Below, in pieces: positions 33,112 through 45,516 of a DNA stretch of 64,000 nucleotides (position 1 is its first letter; each line of letters starts with the position of its first letter). The stretch is from Macrocybe gigantea. Lineage: Eukaryota > Basidiomycota > Agaricomycetes > Agaricales > Callistosporiaceae. The translations under genes were made by a program, and so were the position numbers. The stretch lies in NCBI GenBank assembly GCA_011319805.1, contig SJRY01000299.1, positions 372,001 to 436,000 on the forward strand, read 5' to 3'. The notes under the pieces were generated by a model. The model was not told the origin of the DNA. It ran no database searches and saw only the letters and a program-made list of their open reading frames with translations.

Positions 33112-36100
33112 CTACACCTCGTTCCGCAAAATGATACTGAAACAAGATTCGCAGAATGGCTTGCCATCCCTCTCGAAGAAAGAAGGATCCGCAAATGGCC
33201 TCTCACAACTCTGTTAAGAGCTCGAGTTTAGCTGAAAGTATTTGCACCACGAAGAAATTTGCAGGTGCTCACCACGCAGACGAAGCAGCCCCAACACCAT
33301 TTGCCGCCAAGGGCTTCCACGGCTCTGTCTCCGTCCCTGATGCTCCGTTTGCACTTCTTGCACTTGGGCAGCCGAAGTCGGACGTGGCACGCCTCGCAGT
33401 AAGGATGCCCGCGGTAGACCGTGAAGCCGACGTCGTCCGACTCATACACACCGTCTCCGGTGACGGCAAATTCGCCCCCTAGAAGAAAGGGGTTTAACAC
33501 GCTGATAGAAATTGAGGCAACAGAACGATCGCACCAGTTCGGCCGCGCTCCATAGAGGCGCTTGACGGAGCCAGGAACGGATCGCCGCACTCGGCGCAGA
33601 AGAAATGCTGTTCGTGATACGTCCTCTTGCCCAGCGCAGGATCGTCAATGCTGATGAAACGTTCCTCGATGATCGCGGTCTTGCAGCTGTAGCATCGTGG
33701 AGCAAAGTTCTGTTCCGCGCCACATGTACGTCAGGCTCGCAGAAAGCTCTATACCGACACGCAGCTTACCTCATGATAATCAAGATGGCAGTATGGTCTG
33801 CCATCCTTCTCATAGCTACTCACATGCTCCAGAAGCGCGTCGCAGACACAGCATCTGAAGCAGCTCGGGTGCCAGCGCAGACCCATTGCATTGACGATCC
33901 TGCCTGCGATCGGTCCGTTACCGCATCCTCCACAAGTCAACCCCCCTCTGCGGCCTTCCGTGCCACCGCTGTCAGAACGACGGTTCATGGACTGGCCATG
34001 GACATGGGGCCCAGATGGGTCGCCAGGTCCCGCAACACTGATACCAGGTATCTCATATACCTGTACTCTGGGGCCGCCATGTCCTCGACGCGGGCCGCCA
34101 TCCTCCTCATCGACACCGCCGACGTTGATGGTGGGAACGTCTACGTTAATTGTCGGAATCTGGGGTGGTCCGCCGCTGATATCGATTGTGGAAGGCCTGT
34201 CATCGAGAATAATAGAGGGAACAGAGCCCCGCCTCTCCATTGTTGCATTCCCTTCCAACTCAATCCTGGGTATGTCCGCAAGGCGATCCCTGCCGCCGAC
34301 AGGTGCAGGGGATTCTATGTTGATAGCAGATGTGACGACGGGTGGGTCATATGTTGACATAGGCCTCTCCCGTTCGCGCAACGATCTTGTCCTATGAAGC
34401 GAAGGCCGTGGCCTGGCACGACTTCGCGATTCGGAACTAATATCCGATCCCGAGCGCTGATGAACAACTTGGTTAGGTATGGCACGCTGCAGCTGGATCT
34501 CGCTGCGCGATGCTCCGGGAGAAGCAATTATCTTCAGGGGTTGGAAGTCCTCCCGTTTGACCATTGCTCGCTCTGGAGAGTGGGAGCCATACCCGTTACT
34601 GTAGGACCAGGAGGTCCGAGGAGGTGTATCATCCAAATTCAAGTCCACTAATTGTCGTTTAGCCTTGCGTGGTTTGGACTGCCTAAATGGTTCTGCATGT
34701 TCCCGGGATGGAGCGTGTCTGCGAGAGTTCCTGTCCTCGGCAAAGCCTCTTCTCCCAACACCATTCCGCTGGCTGGTGGAAGGCAATTCCTGTGGCTGCC
34801 CAAAGGAGGATGCGAGGCGCATCGTCATGCTCTGCGGCTGAGATTGCCCTCGACTACGTGGTTCCTGCCAAGCAGCATACTCGGTCGATGAGTTATTTCG
34901 TTGGGATTGATTTCCTTGCGGAAGGTCCAGAATGCCATACTGAGGGCTCGCAGGTGCATGATAGTCCCGGCTATCATAATCATCCTCTTCTTCACTGGAA
35001 CTGAATTCTGGACTCGTAGGAGCTTCCACTTGGCGCCGATACTTGTTGAGCGGTCGTGCAGATTGCTCGTAACGGTAATCACTCTGGTAAACAGATCGAG
35101 AAGACCTTCCTCGAGGACCTCCGCCACCACGACGAGGATAATCTTGTGGTCTTTCGCGGGCGGGGTAATATCTGTCGTACTTTTCCTCATCGTCATCGTT
35201 ATCGTCCTCCTCGTCCTCATTTTCTTCATCTTCGTAGTCTTCTTCGTCTTCATACTCATATTCGGGTTCATTCCTACCTCCGCGATACACGTCGCCAGGA
35301 CCTGAAGGCCACGGCGGATCCTGGCTGGGACGTCGACGATCAGGAAGAGCAGGAGCTACGTGGTCACGAGATGTGAGGTCCTTATGGTCCTTCCCCAACG
35401 ACGCTGACGGTATCCACCCTTTCGGCGGACCAACCGGTGTCGTAGGAGCAGCGGCATTCGCTTGTGGAGCAAAACTCGAACTAGTCTGTAGAGGTGACTT
35501 CTTCGGAGGCGAAGGATTTCTCTTCTGAGAATGCATTTCAGGTAAGACAGGAAGAATACCTTTCTTCTGCAATGCGGGAAGTTCCGATGGAGGTACTACG
35601 GGCGGCAGAATATCCGGAAGCGTGCGTTTCCACATCGGCACAAACTTTTTTGGAGAAGAGGAGCTCGACGATGATGGTGTAGACTCTGTATTGGCATTGG
35701 CCTGCATCGCAGAATATGATATTCCATTCGTCTGTAATTTTGGAGCATCCTTCGAGCGAGAGTTGAGAAGCAGCGACGAAGTAGAGGAATTCACGGAAGG
35801 CAAAGCAGAGGTTGCATTGCTCGTGGTCGCGTCCTTTGACAGGGAGGTGGGAAACCGAGGAGGGCTGGTACGGCCAGTTCTCACGATATCCTTTGTCGCA
35901 ATGGTGGGAGGCGGTTGTGTACTAGGAGCTGTTGCGCTGAAAATGTTGGAACTTGCCGTATGCATCTTGACTGGACTAGGAGTCCGTCGAGATGAAGGCG
36001 GCAATATGGAGAGGTCTGATCCGGAGGATGAGGTAATGCCAAGCCGCTGCTGCTGCTGTAGAATGAACGCAGAAATAGGGCGTTGTTGGAGCCCCGGTTT

Positions 36101-36801
36101 TGGAGGGCTCGCAGAGGGTGTAGGTAGCGGTCTGGAATGCACAACATTGGGATTAGATTGAGAATGACCCGAGTTCACGCTAGTGACAGGGGTCTGGGGG
36201 GATTTCGCAGATACTGTTCCGGCTCTTTGAAGCCCGGGTCCACCAGCCTTCGTCGGTTGGGGAAGAGGTCGACGTCCTGATTGCTGCTGGCCGGACCGTT
36301 GCGGTAAGGAGGTCGATACGGATGGCGGCAATGGTGATTGTCCAGCCAATACTTGCGGCGATGACAGATCGGGGCGTGGGATGAATGACGATATGGGTCG
36401 TTGTTGCTCCGAAAAGGGTACGACAGCCATGGATTGAGACTGTAGACCGGGTTGCGGCCCTTCAGAATATAGTGATTGGGGACGTTGAGGGGGTTGGAAG
36501 GGAAAGAATGAAGTGGTGATTGCTGCCCTGCCCGAGGAGTTGAATATGGGACCAGTTGCTGCTGTTGCTGCTGGGCAGGCTGCTGAACTTGATGTTTAAT
36601 TAGCTGAGATGGCGGCTTTGGAGTTGCCTGTGGATATGGATAAGGTTGAGGAGGAGGGGGTTGAGGGTATATCTGGGCTGGTGGTCGTTGGGCGGTCGGC
36701 GGCTGAGGCTGCCCCAGCTGTTGGTATATGTTCGGCGGCTGGTAATACTGCAGCTGCTGATACTGACTGGGCGATGACTGTTGATAGTAATTGTGCGCCA
36801 T
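33112..36801 (-). CDS. Paxillin-like protein with three C-terminal LIM domains
   Basis: A large protein of about 1,100 residues. The N-terminal nine tenths are Pro-, Gln- and Ser-rich and probably disordered, with a strongly acidic Glu/Asp tract around 35160-35280 and a Gln run near 36550. The C terminus holds zinc-binding LIM domains: CGGCGNGPIAGRIVNAMGLR with HPSCFRCCVCDALL, then CYSCKTAIIEERFISIDD with CAECGDPF, then the third with CEACHVRLRLPKCKKCKRSI, WCWGCFVC, CERPFADPSFF and CESCF. This layout matches fungal paxillin-like LIM proteins such as yeast Pxl1, which act with Rho GTPases at sites of polarised growth and cytokinesis. The start is the first in-frame ATG (36801, MAHNYYQQ). A short intron of about 46 nt near 36430-36480 is needed to join the two frames; its GTCCCC donor is weak. 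Confidence 0.82.
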
Positions 36802-39800
36802 CGCGGACGACGGGGACGACGATGAGCGGTGATGAACCACAATCGCCCAAATTCGGTCAGAACGCGATAGTCACGTGGTACCTCAGCAACCTGCATGTGC
36901 CACTCCAAAGTCTCCGCCTGGCGTCTACTTGTGCTTGTGCTTTGCAGGTGCACGCCATCTCCAGCAGACTCTCCTACATGTTTTCTGGATCTCGTTCGGA
37001 TTCCAACGACTTCTCCAGTTCAGAATCCTAGGGAAGACCTACTGCCTCCGGTTTCGGCGCCCAACAACTCCGTATTCACGTCAATTGAGGCCGCCACCGC
37101 GACTTTTCCATGAGGCAAACTAGGCCATCTGGACTGTGCCCACAGTCTGATTTGAATAGCTCATGGCGCGACCCTAATTGGTATGACTTGTGACAGAAAA
37201 TCGCGGTCGTTCGGACGGACTGCTACTCAGTTGCAATGGCACATATGTTCAATGGTTCTCATGTCCGATCTTTGCTCGCAGTCACTTCCACCTTCGTCGC
37301 GCTTCAGTGCTTGATTCACCTCTGACGGATCATTCCAGTTTTATGACGCCATTCCTTACTAGTTTTGTGCCTTCTTGGCTGACAGAACGTGACTCGGCCT
37401 GCTGTTCCGCTGAATGCTAAGCATTGTAATGTGCGCCGCTCAATTCGATCATATATTAACAACGGGATTTACACCCAGGGACGCCAGGTACAGATTTATT
37501 CATGATAAGGTGACTGCCATTTCTCGTAATGTCTAGGTCCCGCTTTGTATACATTGGAGCAGCGGAGCATCCATACACTTTCCACTTGGGGGCTCCACGT
37601 CCGGAAATGTCGGCCAACCCTTCACCTTTGTCATCTACTATGGAGGTATTACTCTCATTTCTGGTGCTGATAATTCACGGGCTCTGCTGAGGTGCTTATC
37701 TGCATATGAACAACATCATCCTTCACAAACTGATAGCTTCCAAGGGCTATTTCCGGAGAGTCGATTCTTCAGTCCTCTTCACAATTTAACTTGCTTTCAC
37801 GTTCTCGGTCCCTAAACATTTAATTTCGATTTCATGATAAGTCAAGTCCTCACGGATAACAGGCAGTCCCAAACGAGCGCTACTCCCTGCTAGTGGAATT
37901 CACGGTCATCCTACGAGACCCAAATTCCTCGCGAAGTCGAAAGCAGCCTGCCCACTGCATCGGCGACACTTCCGGTCAGCTGCTGCTCGATCGACATGCG
38001 GATTAGATTATCAACCCAAAAAATTGCCATCATTTAACCATTGAGAGCGGCGACGCTCGCCGAGTCATCCGTTCTTCGCCGCAAGTTGTCGGATGCAGAA
38101 TGCTCCCGATGTTTCTCCATCATCTTCTGCTCCCTGTAAGTCTGTTTTCTGATACCTGAATGCGGTGATAAACTTCGAACCTACGCGCGAGACATCGGCT
38201 TCAGAATTAACAACAACCTCTTGGACATGGTGAATCGAAGTTATCGACGCCATGTCCACGAGGTATTTCCATGGCAAAGCTTCCACGCGTTTGTACTGAG
38301 ACATATGTTCTCAACGCCACACAACATCTTCTGTTCGCGATCTACTCTGCTCCTCTTCAATCGGTGCATTTGGTCCGAGTCTCGCCGACCAGAAGAAACC
38401 TTTTATCGCTTTTCACGTCTGACCCAGCTTATCGTTCGCCGAGATTCTTATCGTTTGCGCATACAAAGGATACATTCTGCGCCATTTGCTGACATTGACA
38501 GGGACAAGCTTTTGGAATTCCCTGTCTAGTCGATTTGACTATGCTTAACTCCGAACTATCACGCACAGAGATCTCTTGCGTCTTCGCGGGACATGAACAC
38601 CTGCGTCAAAAGGAATGCATCACCTTTTGTTCTATTCGGCCCGGATTCTGAGAGGGATTCTCTCGGGGTTCATGCAGATGGAATCTTGGGTCTAGGGCAT
38701 ACCAGGACGCTGGAGTTGATTGTTTCCGTTGTTGGCCTTGTTCTTCATCACTCTCTTTCCTCCTAAGGCACCAAAAGAGCAGAGATGGACCAGCATAATC
38801 CCGAATCGGACATGCCGGTCGCCACGCACACACAGACGTCGACATCGATTTCTAAATTTACGAATTCAACTGTGTCAGTCACCTCGTGGATTCAGACCGG
38901 GACTGAGATGATCATGCCTTCTGAGACGGTGCCATATCTGACTGATACTACCTTGTCATACCGTGATGATGAAGACTCATAACGGTACACTTGTATCTCG
39001 TAGAGCCGACCTTACGTCAGAGACAAGAACAAAGTATCTTTGTTCTGATCATGCCAGAGTGTGTAGACGAGCGGAAAACTGAAGTGCAATGATGTTTCTC
39101 CCCGGTATAGAGTTCAATCCCAAGGAACCACTTCCAAGCATGAAGTGAACCGTCACGGCCGCGGCCAGACAGGCCAATCTCTCGCATGATTGCTTCGCGT
39201 TACGGCGTTACAGACGGTCCCGAATCAATCTTGACAGATCTGCCTAAGAATGAGACAACAAATCTCGTATCTCCTTCTATCTCCTCGCGTAGTGTGAAAG
39301 TCATTGCGATTATCACTCAAGTCTCGAATTCGATTTCACCTGGAAGCCATGCATCTTTGGAACTTGTGTTTTGCCAGGACGGCAGTTTGCGTGACTTGGT
39401 AGGTCCTTGTTCCTGATGCTGTGTACATTCGTGAGTAGAAGACGTGGTGATACAATGTACCCCTTTTTTTTCCGGAAAAGATAGCAGGTTCTTCAACTAA
39501 ATCGATGGGCACATCATCTCTATCAAACACCACGCGTATCGACAGCCCTGAAAGAGCTGAAACAATCAAAGTACCAAGAGCGTGTCATTTTGTCCTATTT
39601 TTGCCATGCTCTCGGCAGATTCACACTTTCAACCAGGCCGGACTTGGGAACAGCGGATGACAGAGTGTTAGTGTAAGTACGGTGACGCAATCAAGCCGTG
39701 ATACCAATCGTCGTAAATCCAGGCCATGTAATGACGAGTTCGCTTCTCCTCGTATGATGATGCAAACGGGAATGAAGGCATTACTACTATGGAGTCTAGC

Positions 39801-39952
39801 CAGGGAAGGACACATGTGAATCTTGGACCGCCAAGATATCCCGGAATGCGGCTGGATTCTTTCGTTTTTAGAAAATCCTGCGCTACCGGGCCCGGGACCG
39901 ATTGGGTTTGCTCGACGACTAGCTTGCACGCTCCGTGTTCATTATGTTTCAC
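36802..39952. other. Gene-poor region left of the inverted-repeat element
   Basis: About 3.1 kb with no gene I can support. A 65-codon + strand frame at 38785-38982 (starting MDQHNPESDMPVATHTQ, rich in Thr and Ser) could be a small exon, but nothing around it joins convincingly. On the - strand, 39668-39952 is open up to the left end of the inverted-repeat element and looks protein-like (for example GGPRFTCVLPWLDSIVVM), possibly continued by a spliced exon at 39400-39560 (ALSGLSIRVVFDRDDVPIDL). These may be remains of a broken gene. Transcription evidence would be needed to call anything. Confidence 0.35.
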
Positions 39953-39989
39953 ACTAAGGTAGGGCTCACAGAAAACACGCGCACATCAC
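39953..39989 (+). repeat. Left terminal inverted repeat
   Basis: 37 bp, inverted match of 40733-40769 with two mismatches, both in the inner third. Confidence 0.8.
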
Positions 39990-40732
39990 ATGATCAAAGA
40001 GTGACAGAGCGTTACATTTGGCGGGGATCTCCAATAAATCTTTAATGGCACTTGTAAATCAATAGAAATCAAAAATCGGTTCGCGCAGACTTCTAGAGAT
40101 GGTAAAAATGCATCGAACTGTGCGGACAGATTTTTCAAATTTTGAAAATTATGTGTGCCATTAAAATTATGGTATACTGAACACGTCAAAAACCATCTCG
40201 ACACGTCTTCATGCCTTTGCGCGCTCTTCGTAACCTAAAGAACCTGAAGAACTGGGCCACTTCGAACACGAGAAGGACCAATCGGACTAAGCGCTGTCGA
40301 GAAAATGATGGGGCCAATAAGGAAAATGAAGACGTGAAGATCAGTGATTATCTCGAGAGAAAACTCACTTCCTCCTTGCAACAGGTTTGCTCGTCGATCT
40401 AGACGGTTTATGGACGCGTACCACAAAGGATTGGATGCAAGACAAGCTGCGTGGGCGGGAAAAAAGTACCGCGGTCATCGAGTGCTTCCTAACTCAATTC
40501 TCGCGGAGCTCGATGCTGTTGATGATCTTCGTGTTTAGCAACCAAATAGTGACCAACTTCGAAGTTCAACTCATTTAGAATTACTTTATACCCTTTCTGA
40601 TCTCATACGACAACGTAGAACATGTTTTATAGCTATATTCGATCTATTAGGCGCGTCCAGGCGCGTCCACGCCCCCATCTAATGACGCGTTTCCGTCCCT
40701 TTTGCAACCCTGGTCACAGCCAGTCACGTCCC

Positions 40733-40769
40733 GTGATGTGTGCGGGTTTTCTGTGAGCCCTACCTTAGT
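40733..40769 (-). repeat. Right terminal inverted repeat
   Basis: 37 bp, inverted match of 39953-39989 with two mismatches. Confidence 0.8.
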
Positions 40770-42721
40770 CTGTAGGAGCCAAGAACACATTGTCCTTGTG
40801 TGGCGGCCATGAACAATGATTGTGTGCCTGAGCAATTGAATTTTCGTCATGTCTGTGAAGCCTCGCATTCGTCGGTCGACTGTTCTTTTCCAAGAATAGA
40901 AGTGAAAACAGGAAAAATGCACGCTCGTGTCCGCGAAAGGATATATTGGCGTACACCTGCTCAGCCCTTGACGCGGATGACCGTTCCGAGCTGCGTCTGG
41001 ACGGTAGACGTAATGAGATGGAAACCTGCCACACCTTGATCATGACTCGCGGCCAGTGGATGAGATTCGCGTTCGAACCTGGCAAACACTCCGGTGATTC
41101 GTTGACTGCGTTAAGAGGCAACGGGGACCGGTTTGAAATCTGTCTGATGGACGCGTTTCCCGACGCATCTGCAACAGCACAACCAACAAACACGTCGTGC
41201 ACAGGCAGATCTTGAAATGAGAGAAAAGAGACAGGAACGTTGGGCGCTTCAACGTCGGTTGTATGGCAGCTGATAACTTGTCAAGACGAGCTGTGTCCCT
41301 TGTTTTGATGGCTGGTGTGTGTATAGTACCTTTGGCGACATTCGATGAACGCCTGGGCGGCTTGTGCATTGGCTTTAGGATCGACTGAGAGAGGGACTAG
41401 GATCTGACTGTGTTCCCCTGCCCTGAAAATGCGAGTCAATCAGTCTCTGCGCAGCCTCGTGTGCCTAGACCATACACCGATGAGGAAGAGCCAAGTTGTA
41501 ACTTACGGCTATGCAATCGAGGCTGATTGGATCATGCACACCGACTGCTAAAGGCGCATATATGCACTCTTGTCAGGGAAGAAGTCACACTGAAACAAAC
41601 CCGCTTGGGAGCCCTAAAGCTGAAGAAAAAAAATGCACATACGGGGAGAACAAGGATGCCACGGAACCGCAATCACAGTCGGGTTCGAAAACATCTAAAG
41701 TTGCAATCATCAGGAACACAGAGCACCCATGCGCATTCAAAGACCACAGCCATGACGTTGATATTTCCCATGTGGATTCATCATTGAAATGGATGGCATT
41801 GCCAGGGCGTCAACCGACGCGTAGGGACGCGATGCTCTGTCATCTGGGTTCCTCTGCCATGGAAGCGAAGAGCTTCGGATGGAAAAAAAAAAGGATGCAG
41901 GACACCCGTAACTGTGAGAGATGCGCTTGTGAAAGTGTGTCAATTTTTTTTTAGTGGCGTTTCTCGTGAGCAGCATCAGTCACAGCCAGACGTCAAGGAG
42001 ACAGGAGTATTTTAGTGAGCTTAGGCATAGAATCCTGAGGTTGATTGAGCTTTGAATCAGAGACCTGGAGAATCCTAGTCGTGATGACCAACGCCACATT
42101 TCCGGAGAGGCAGAGGCAGGTGGAATGGATGCAATGATAGGAGAGCGTGTAAATTTAGCCGTGGAGTGAATCGGCGTCGCATCTATTGCGCAGGCCATTC
42201 AAATTCCCCAGAGCTCTCGATTCCTCCCAGCCTAAAGGATATACGTTGATGAGGGGCTACGTCTCTTGCATTTGAATGCACTGCCGTCGCGGCAGAGCAT
42301 AAAGCGTTTTTGACATAACCTGAGATCCGAGTAACTCCAAGACGCATTCGGGGGTGACATACGTGGCTCCTATGCCGATACGTAGTTGCGATTTCGGAAG
42401 ACGGATAGTTGCCAGCAACGTTCGTTACGAGTAGCGGTCGTCAGTCAGCGTCGGCAGAAACAGGTCCAGTTAGTCGTTGTATGTGGTTACGAGGGCTTTT
42501 GCGTTTCATAAGCAAACAAGTATGGAAAATGATGTCACGTTCAGAGACGGAAAAGAAAAAAACATGTTGTCGAATACACTGTCCACCACCGTTTTGATTT
42601 TGATTTTTTTTCACGCCCTGCACCTGCTTCATCATCATCACATCATCCCAAGTATCGCTGCCCGGGGAAAAGGCCAAGGGGAAAAAGAAAGAGTGACACA
42701 ACTCCACCTCCTCGCACCGCC
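40770..42721. other. Gene-poor region right of the inverted-repeat element
   Basis: About 2 kb. A - strand frame of 145 codons (40765-41202) ends with its stop inside the right terminal repeat of the element. Other frames (41511-41954 on +, 41040-41369 on -) overlap and lack recognisable features. Homopolymer A and T runs occur around 41620, 41885 and 41945. The NAC beta 3' untranslated region must lie at the right end. Confidence 0.35.
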
Positions 42722-43456
42722 TCAGTCCAAGCTAGCAACCTTGTTGGCATCGGCCTCAACATCAAAGTTCTCCACGAGATCCGGCACGTCGTCGTCATCC
42801 TCCTCCGCTGCGCCTGCACCGCTCCTTCGTTGCTGCCCTTGTTGTATCGCCTGGTACGATTCTGCGAGCTTCCTCAGCGACGCGAGCGAGTCGGGTCCGA
42901 GCTGATTGAGGATGCCCGGCACGAGCTCCGTCAGCTCCTTCACGTGTCCGGTTCCGTAGATCGCGAACGTGTTTGCCGATACCGCGGCGTGCACTGTTTC
43001 GCAAATCGCCAGTCAGTGATACATTCGAAAACGGACAAGTCCAGAACGGGTTATTAGCTCCCCCCCAAAAAGCATGAGATTTGCCATGTTTTGGCACAAA
43101 CATCTGGAGAAAGAAACAAAAAAATCGAAATGATGCATACCCTTCGGCGCAGTGAAATGAAGCACATTTCCATCCTCCCTGAACATGTTAACTTCCTCCA
43201 CGCCTGGAATCGGCTGCACGTTGAGCTTTTTCAGCGCTGTTTGGAGTTTTTTGTCATCCTGTGCCGCGGAGGGCTTGGCTTTCCGCACGATCTTTCGGCG
43301 CACGGTCCCCTTGCCACCTGCATCCCAGAAGAAGAGCACAAAATCGGAGGTCAAACATCTGTCAGTCAGCCGTGCTTCCTCCTGTGAACGGAATGACTAA
43401 CCGATCCTGTTGGCCGCCGCCGCAGCCTGCAATTTCGCAAGTTTTGCAGGGTCCAT
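42722..43456 (-). CDS. EGD1: Nascent polypeptide-associated complex subunit beta
   Basis: Beta subunit of NAC, the ribosome-bound chaperone heterodimer that contacts emerging nascent chains. The protein starts [20 protein letters not shown] and continues [20 protein letters not shown], carrying the RRKxxxK ribosome-binding motif. The NAC domain follows: [56 protein letters not shown] and [20 protein letters not shown]. The C-terminal tail is acidic ([18 protein letters not shown]). Length (about 155 residues) and order are those of the EGD1/BTF3 family. Three or so short introns are present. It is divergent from the acetyltransferase gene, with 191 bp between start codons. Confidence 0.95.
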
Positions 43457-43647
43457 AGTCGATGTCTGTCACAAGTAGGAAACGGGAGAGCGGGCGGCTG
43501 CTGGTGCTTGTGGCCGCTGTCGCGAGTGTCGATGGAAAAGTGAAATTAAGGTTCAATACAAACAACCGTACACAACTCGAGATATCAGCCACCCGTGAGC
43601 GCCTCAAGGTTAATCAAGTCTCTTGTGCTAGACGTCGAGCTCGAGCA

Positions 43648-44545
43648 ATGGCACCTTCGTTCTTCATCCGCGCGGCGAGTCCAGACGATGTGGTACGCAA
43701 TAGCTCGAGGAGCACCACCAGAGCGCTCAAATTCATCTAGATCAGCCTGTCATCCTGCAACTGATTATCGATCTCGTACGGGTCTATTGAATCTTATCGT
43801 CCTCGAGTCGCTCAGTTGCCTCTCTGCAAGGCTACTTATGAAAAAGAGCCCGAGTCTGCAAAGGCGACGCCAGAACTGGCAAGCGTCCTCGTATTTCTCC
43901 GTTATCTCCACCCTGTGACCTACCAGAAACGCGTCACCAGCTCAGGCAGAATCTTTTTGAGACTCCGTACGCGCATTGTATCCTGGCGATCTCTGGTACA
44001 CCGGACGCGCCAGTCGAAGCGATCGGATTCGCTTTGTACTTTTTCAATTATTCCACATGGACAGGCAGACCCGGATTATATGTCTGTATCCTGTTTTCCG
44101 GATTTCGTGAATCCTCAGAAGATGGCTCACTCGGTCATGAATTCGCAGCTTGAAGACCTGTTCGTGAAGCCAGAGTATCGGGCGAATGGAATCGGAAAAG
44201 CGATATTCGGCGAGCTAGGGCGAATCGCACAGGAGAAGGCAACGTTGCTTTCCCTTGAGAAACGCATGTCGCCGTTTTCCTGACTCAGTCATCCGATTTT
44301 CTAGAAATGCGCGCGCATGGATTGGTCAGTCCTGAAGGTGTGTCATTGTCGAAAGAAGAGCCCCATGTGCATCTGACTGTTGCTCTTTTGAATAGTGGAA
44401 CCAGCCCAGCATCGATTTCTATGAGAAAAGTCTAAATGCGAAACCAATGTCCGAGTGGATGGGGATGAGGCTCGACGAGGCTGGTATCGACAATCTCCGG
44501 AGATTCGCCGCTGGTCCGAAGAGTGCCGATAGTCGCACAGGTTGA
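43648..44545 (+). CDS. GNAT-family N-acetyltransferase (diamine acetyltransferase-like)
   Basis: A small acetyl-CoA-dependent acetyltransferase resembling spermidine/thialysine acetyltransferases. Exons joined across six introns read MAPSFFIRAASPDDV, VILQLIIDLATYEKEPESAK, RQNLFETPYAHCILAISGTP, AIGFALYFFNYSTWTGRPGL, LEDLFVKPEYRANGIGKAIF, CARMDWSVLKWNQPSIDFYE and SLNAKPMSEWMGMRLDEAGI. The RANGIGKAI block is the Q/R-x-x-G-x-G/A acetyl-CoA loop, and the WNQPSIDFYE block is typical of the SAT1-like subgroup. Two introns (43879-43940 and 44239-44304) start with GC; the protein alignment requires both. Substrate is unknown; polyamine or lysine-analogue acetylation is a family-level inference. Confidence 0.88.
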
Positions 44546-44679
44546 GGTGATCGTCAATCTGCTGGAAATAGATTTGAAAAGCGGTCGAAGTGTAATCCAA
44601 GTTATTAAATCTTCTATGTTTGATACTCGATGTTTGGGTATGCGGGTGCAACGAAAGCGACAAAAGAGTGGCAAGAAAA

Positions 44680-45434
44680 CTAAACGCCGTCGTAACTCGC
44701 CCCGCCAGCCTGCGAAGCCGCCACGAGGATTACACAAGAGCGGAAGAAAAAAGTCAGTGCACCCTCATTCGCCGGATGATTGTGCGGAGACGCCATTACC
44801 TTGCGTAACCTTACTACAATAGGATCCTCATTCAGATCATCCCTCTCTCGAGCCGCGACTTCGATTGAGAAGACGCGCAGGACGGATTTGACATCCGCAG
44901 TGTGAACGGAGATCTTTGGTTTCAGTTTTGGGCGAGGATCAGCGCAAGAATTCGGTGCGATATAGATGATATATTACTTTTGCTTTCCGCATGACCTTGC
45001 AGTGCGGGCCTATCCAAACCTAACGGATGACACGACGATCAGAAAAGAGTAAGAGACGACAGATGCTGGGCTCGAGTCGAGTTGTCGAGGAATCCACAGG
45101 AGACTCACGACGAGGATGAACTTTTCTCTGGTGGACTCTTTGTCGTTGGAGTAAGACACGCGGACGTAGGCGAAGGACGCCTTGGAATCTTCAAGGACAT
45201 CGCGCAGCTCCACTATGCCGCCTGCGCCCGTCCGCGTGAGCCGCAACTTGTCTGACCGGTCGGACTCGTAGTCCAGCAGCAGCCAGTTGGTGTCGACCTT
45301 GTCGTCACGCACGTCGAGGTATGCTGGTGGCGCGGATGTACGCATGTTCGTCAGCCCGCCGCACCCCCTTCGTGAGCTACGCAGCATGCATTTACGATAC
45401 CTTGCTGGATCTTCGAGTCAGAGACGTCGGCCAT
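44680..45434 (-). CDS. Coactosin-like actin-binding protein (ADF-H domain)
   Basis: A small F-actin-binding protein of the ADF/cofilin-homology fold. It begins with a short first exon, MADVSDSKIQQ, then AYLDVRDDKVDTNWLLLDYE, LRLTRTGAGGIVELRDVLED, SKASFAYVRVSYSNDKESTR and EKFILVVWIGPHCKVMRKAK. The next exon has ISVHTADVKSVLRVFSIEVA, and the last ends in RLRKAGGASYDGV. That KAGGAxYxxG-type ending is characteristic of coactosin and distinguishes it from cofilin. About 140 residues in total. The start codon is 82 bp from the RRG9 start on the other strand, so the two probably share a bidirectional promoter. Confidence 0.88.
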
Positions 45435-45516
45435 GCTGCAAACGAGCTCAAAGGAGGGAGCGAAACGAAATAAAGAAATAAAATAAACACAAACACACGG
45501 CTTGCACACGACTCTG

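Larger units (their letters stand above)
39953..40769. mobile_element. 817-bp element with 37-bp terminal inverted repeats (MITE-like)
   Basis: The two ends are inverted copies: 39953-39989 against the reverse complement of 40733-40769, identical at 35 of 37 positions, starting ACTAAGGTAGGGCTCACAG. This is the structure of a small DNA transposon or MITE. No target-site duplication is clear in the immediate flanks; if the real end is AGGTAGGG, the two flanking bases on each side read TA, as for Tc1/mariner-type insertions, but this is weak because the palindrome continues past them. The interior has a short frame (40211-40402, starting MPLRALRNLKNLKNWATSN) followed by a second (to about 40580), with no transposase motif I can recognise, so the element is probably non-autonomous. 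Confidence 0.7.

Noticed and set aside
36609..37031. 140-codon + strand frame
   Set aside because: It lies opposite the Gln/Pro-rich start of the LIM gene; repeats of that kind produce open antisense frames.
40650..40680. Short tandem GGCGCGTCC repeat
   Set aside because: Two copies only, inside the inverted-repeat element; too small to interpret.
41511..41954. 147-codon + strand frame
   Set aside because: Contains A runs and no recognisable feature; nothing around it suggests a gene.
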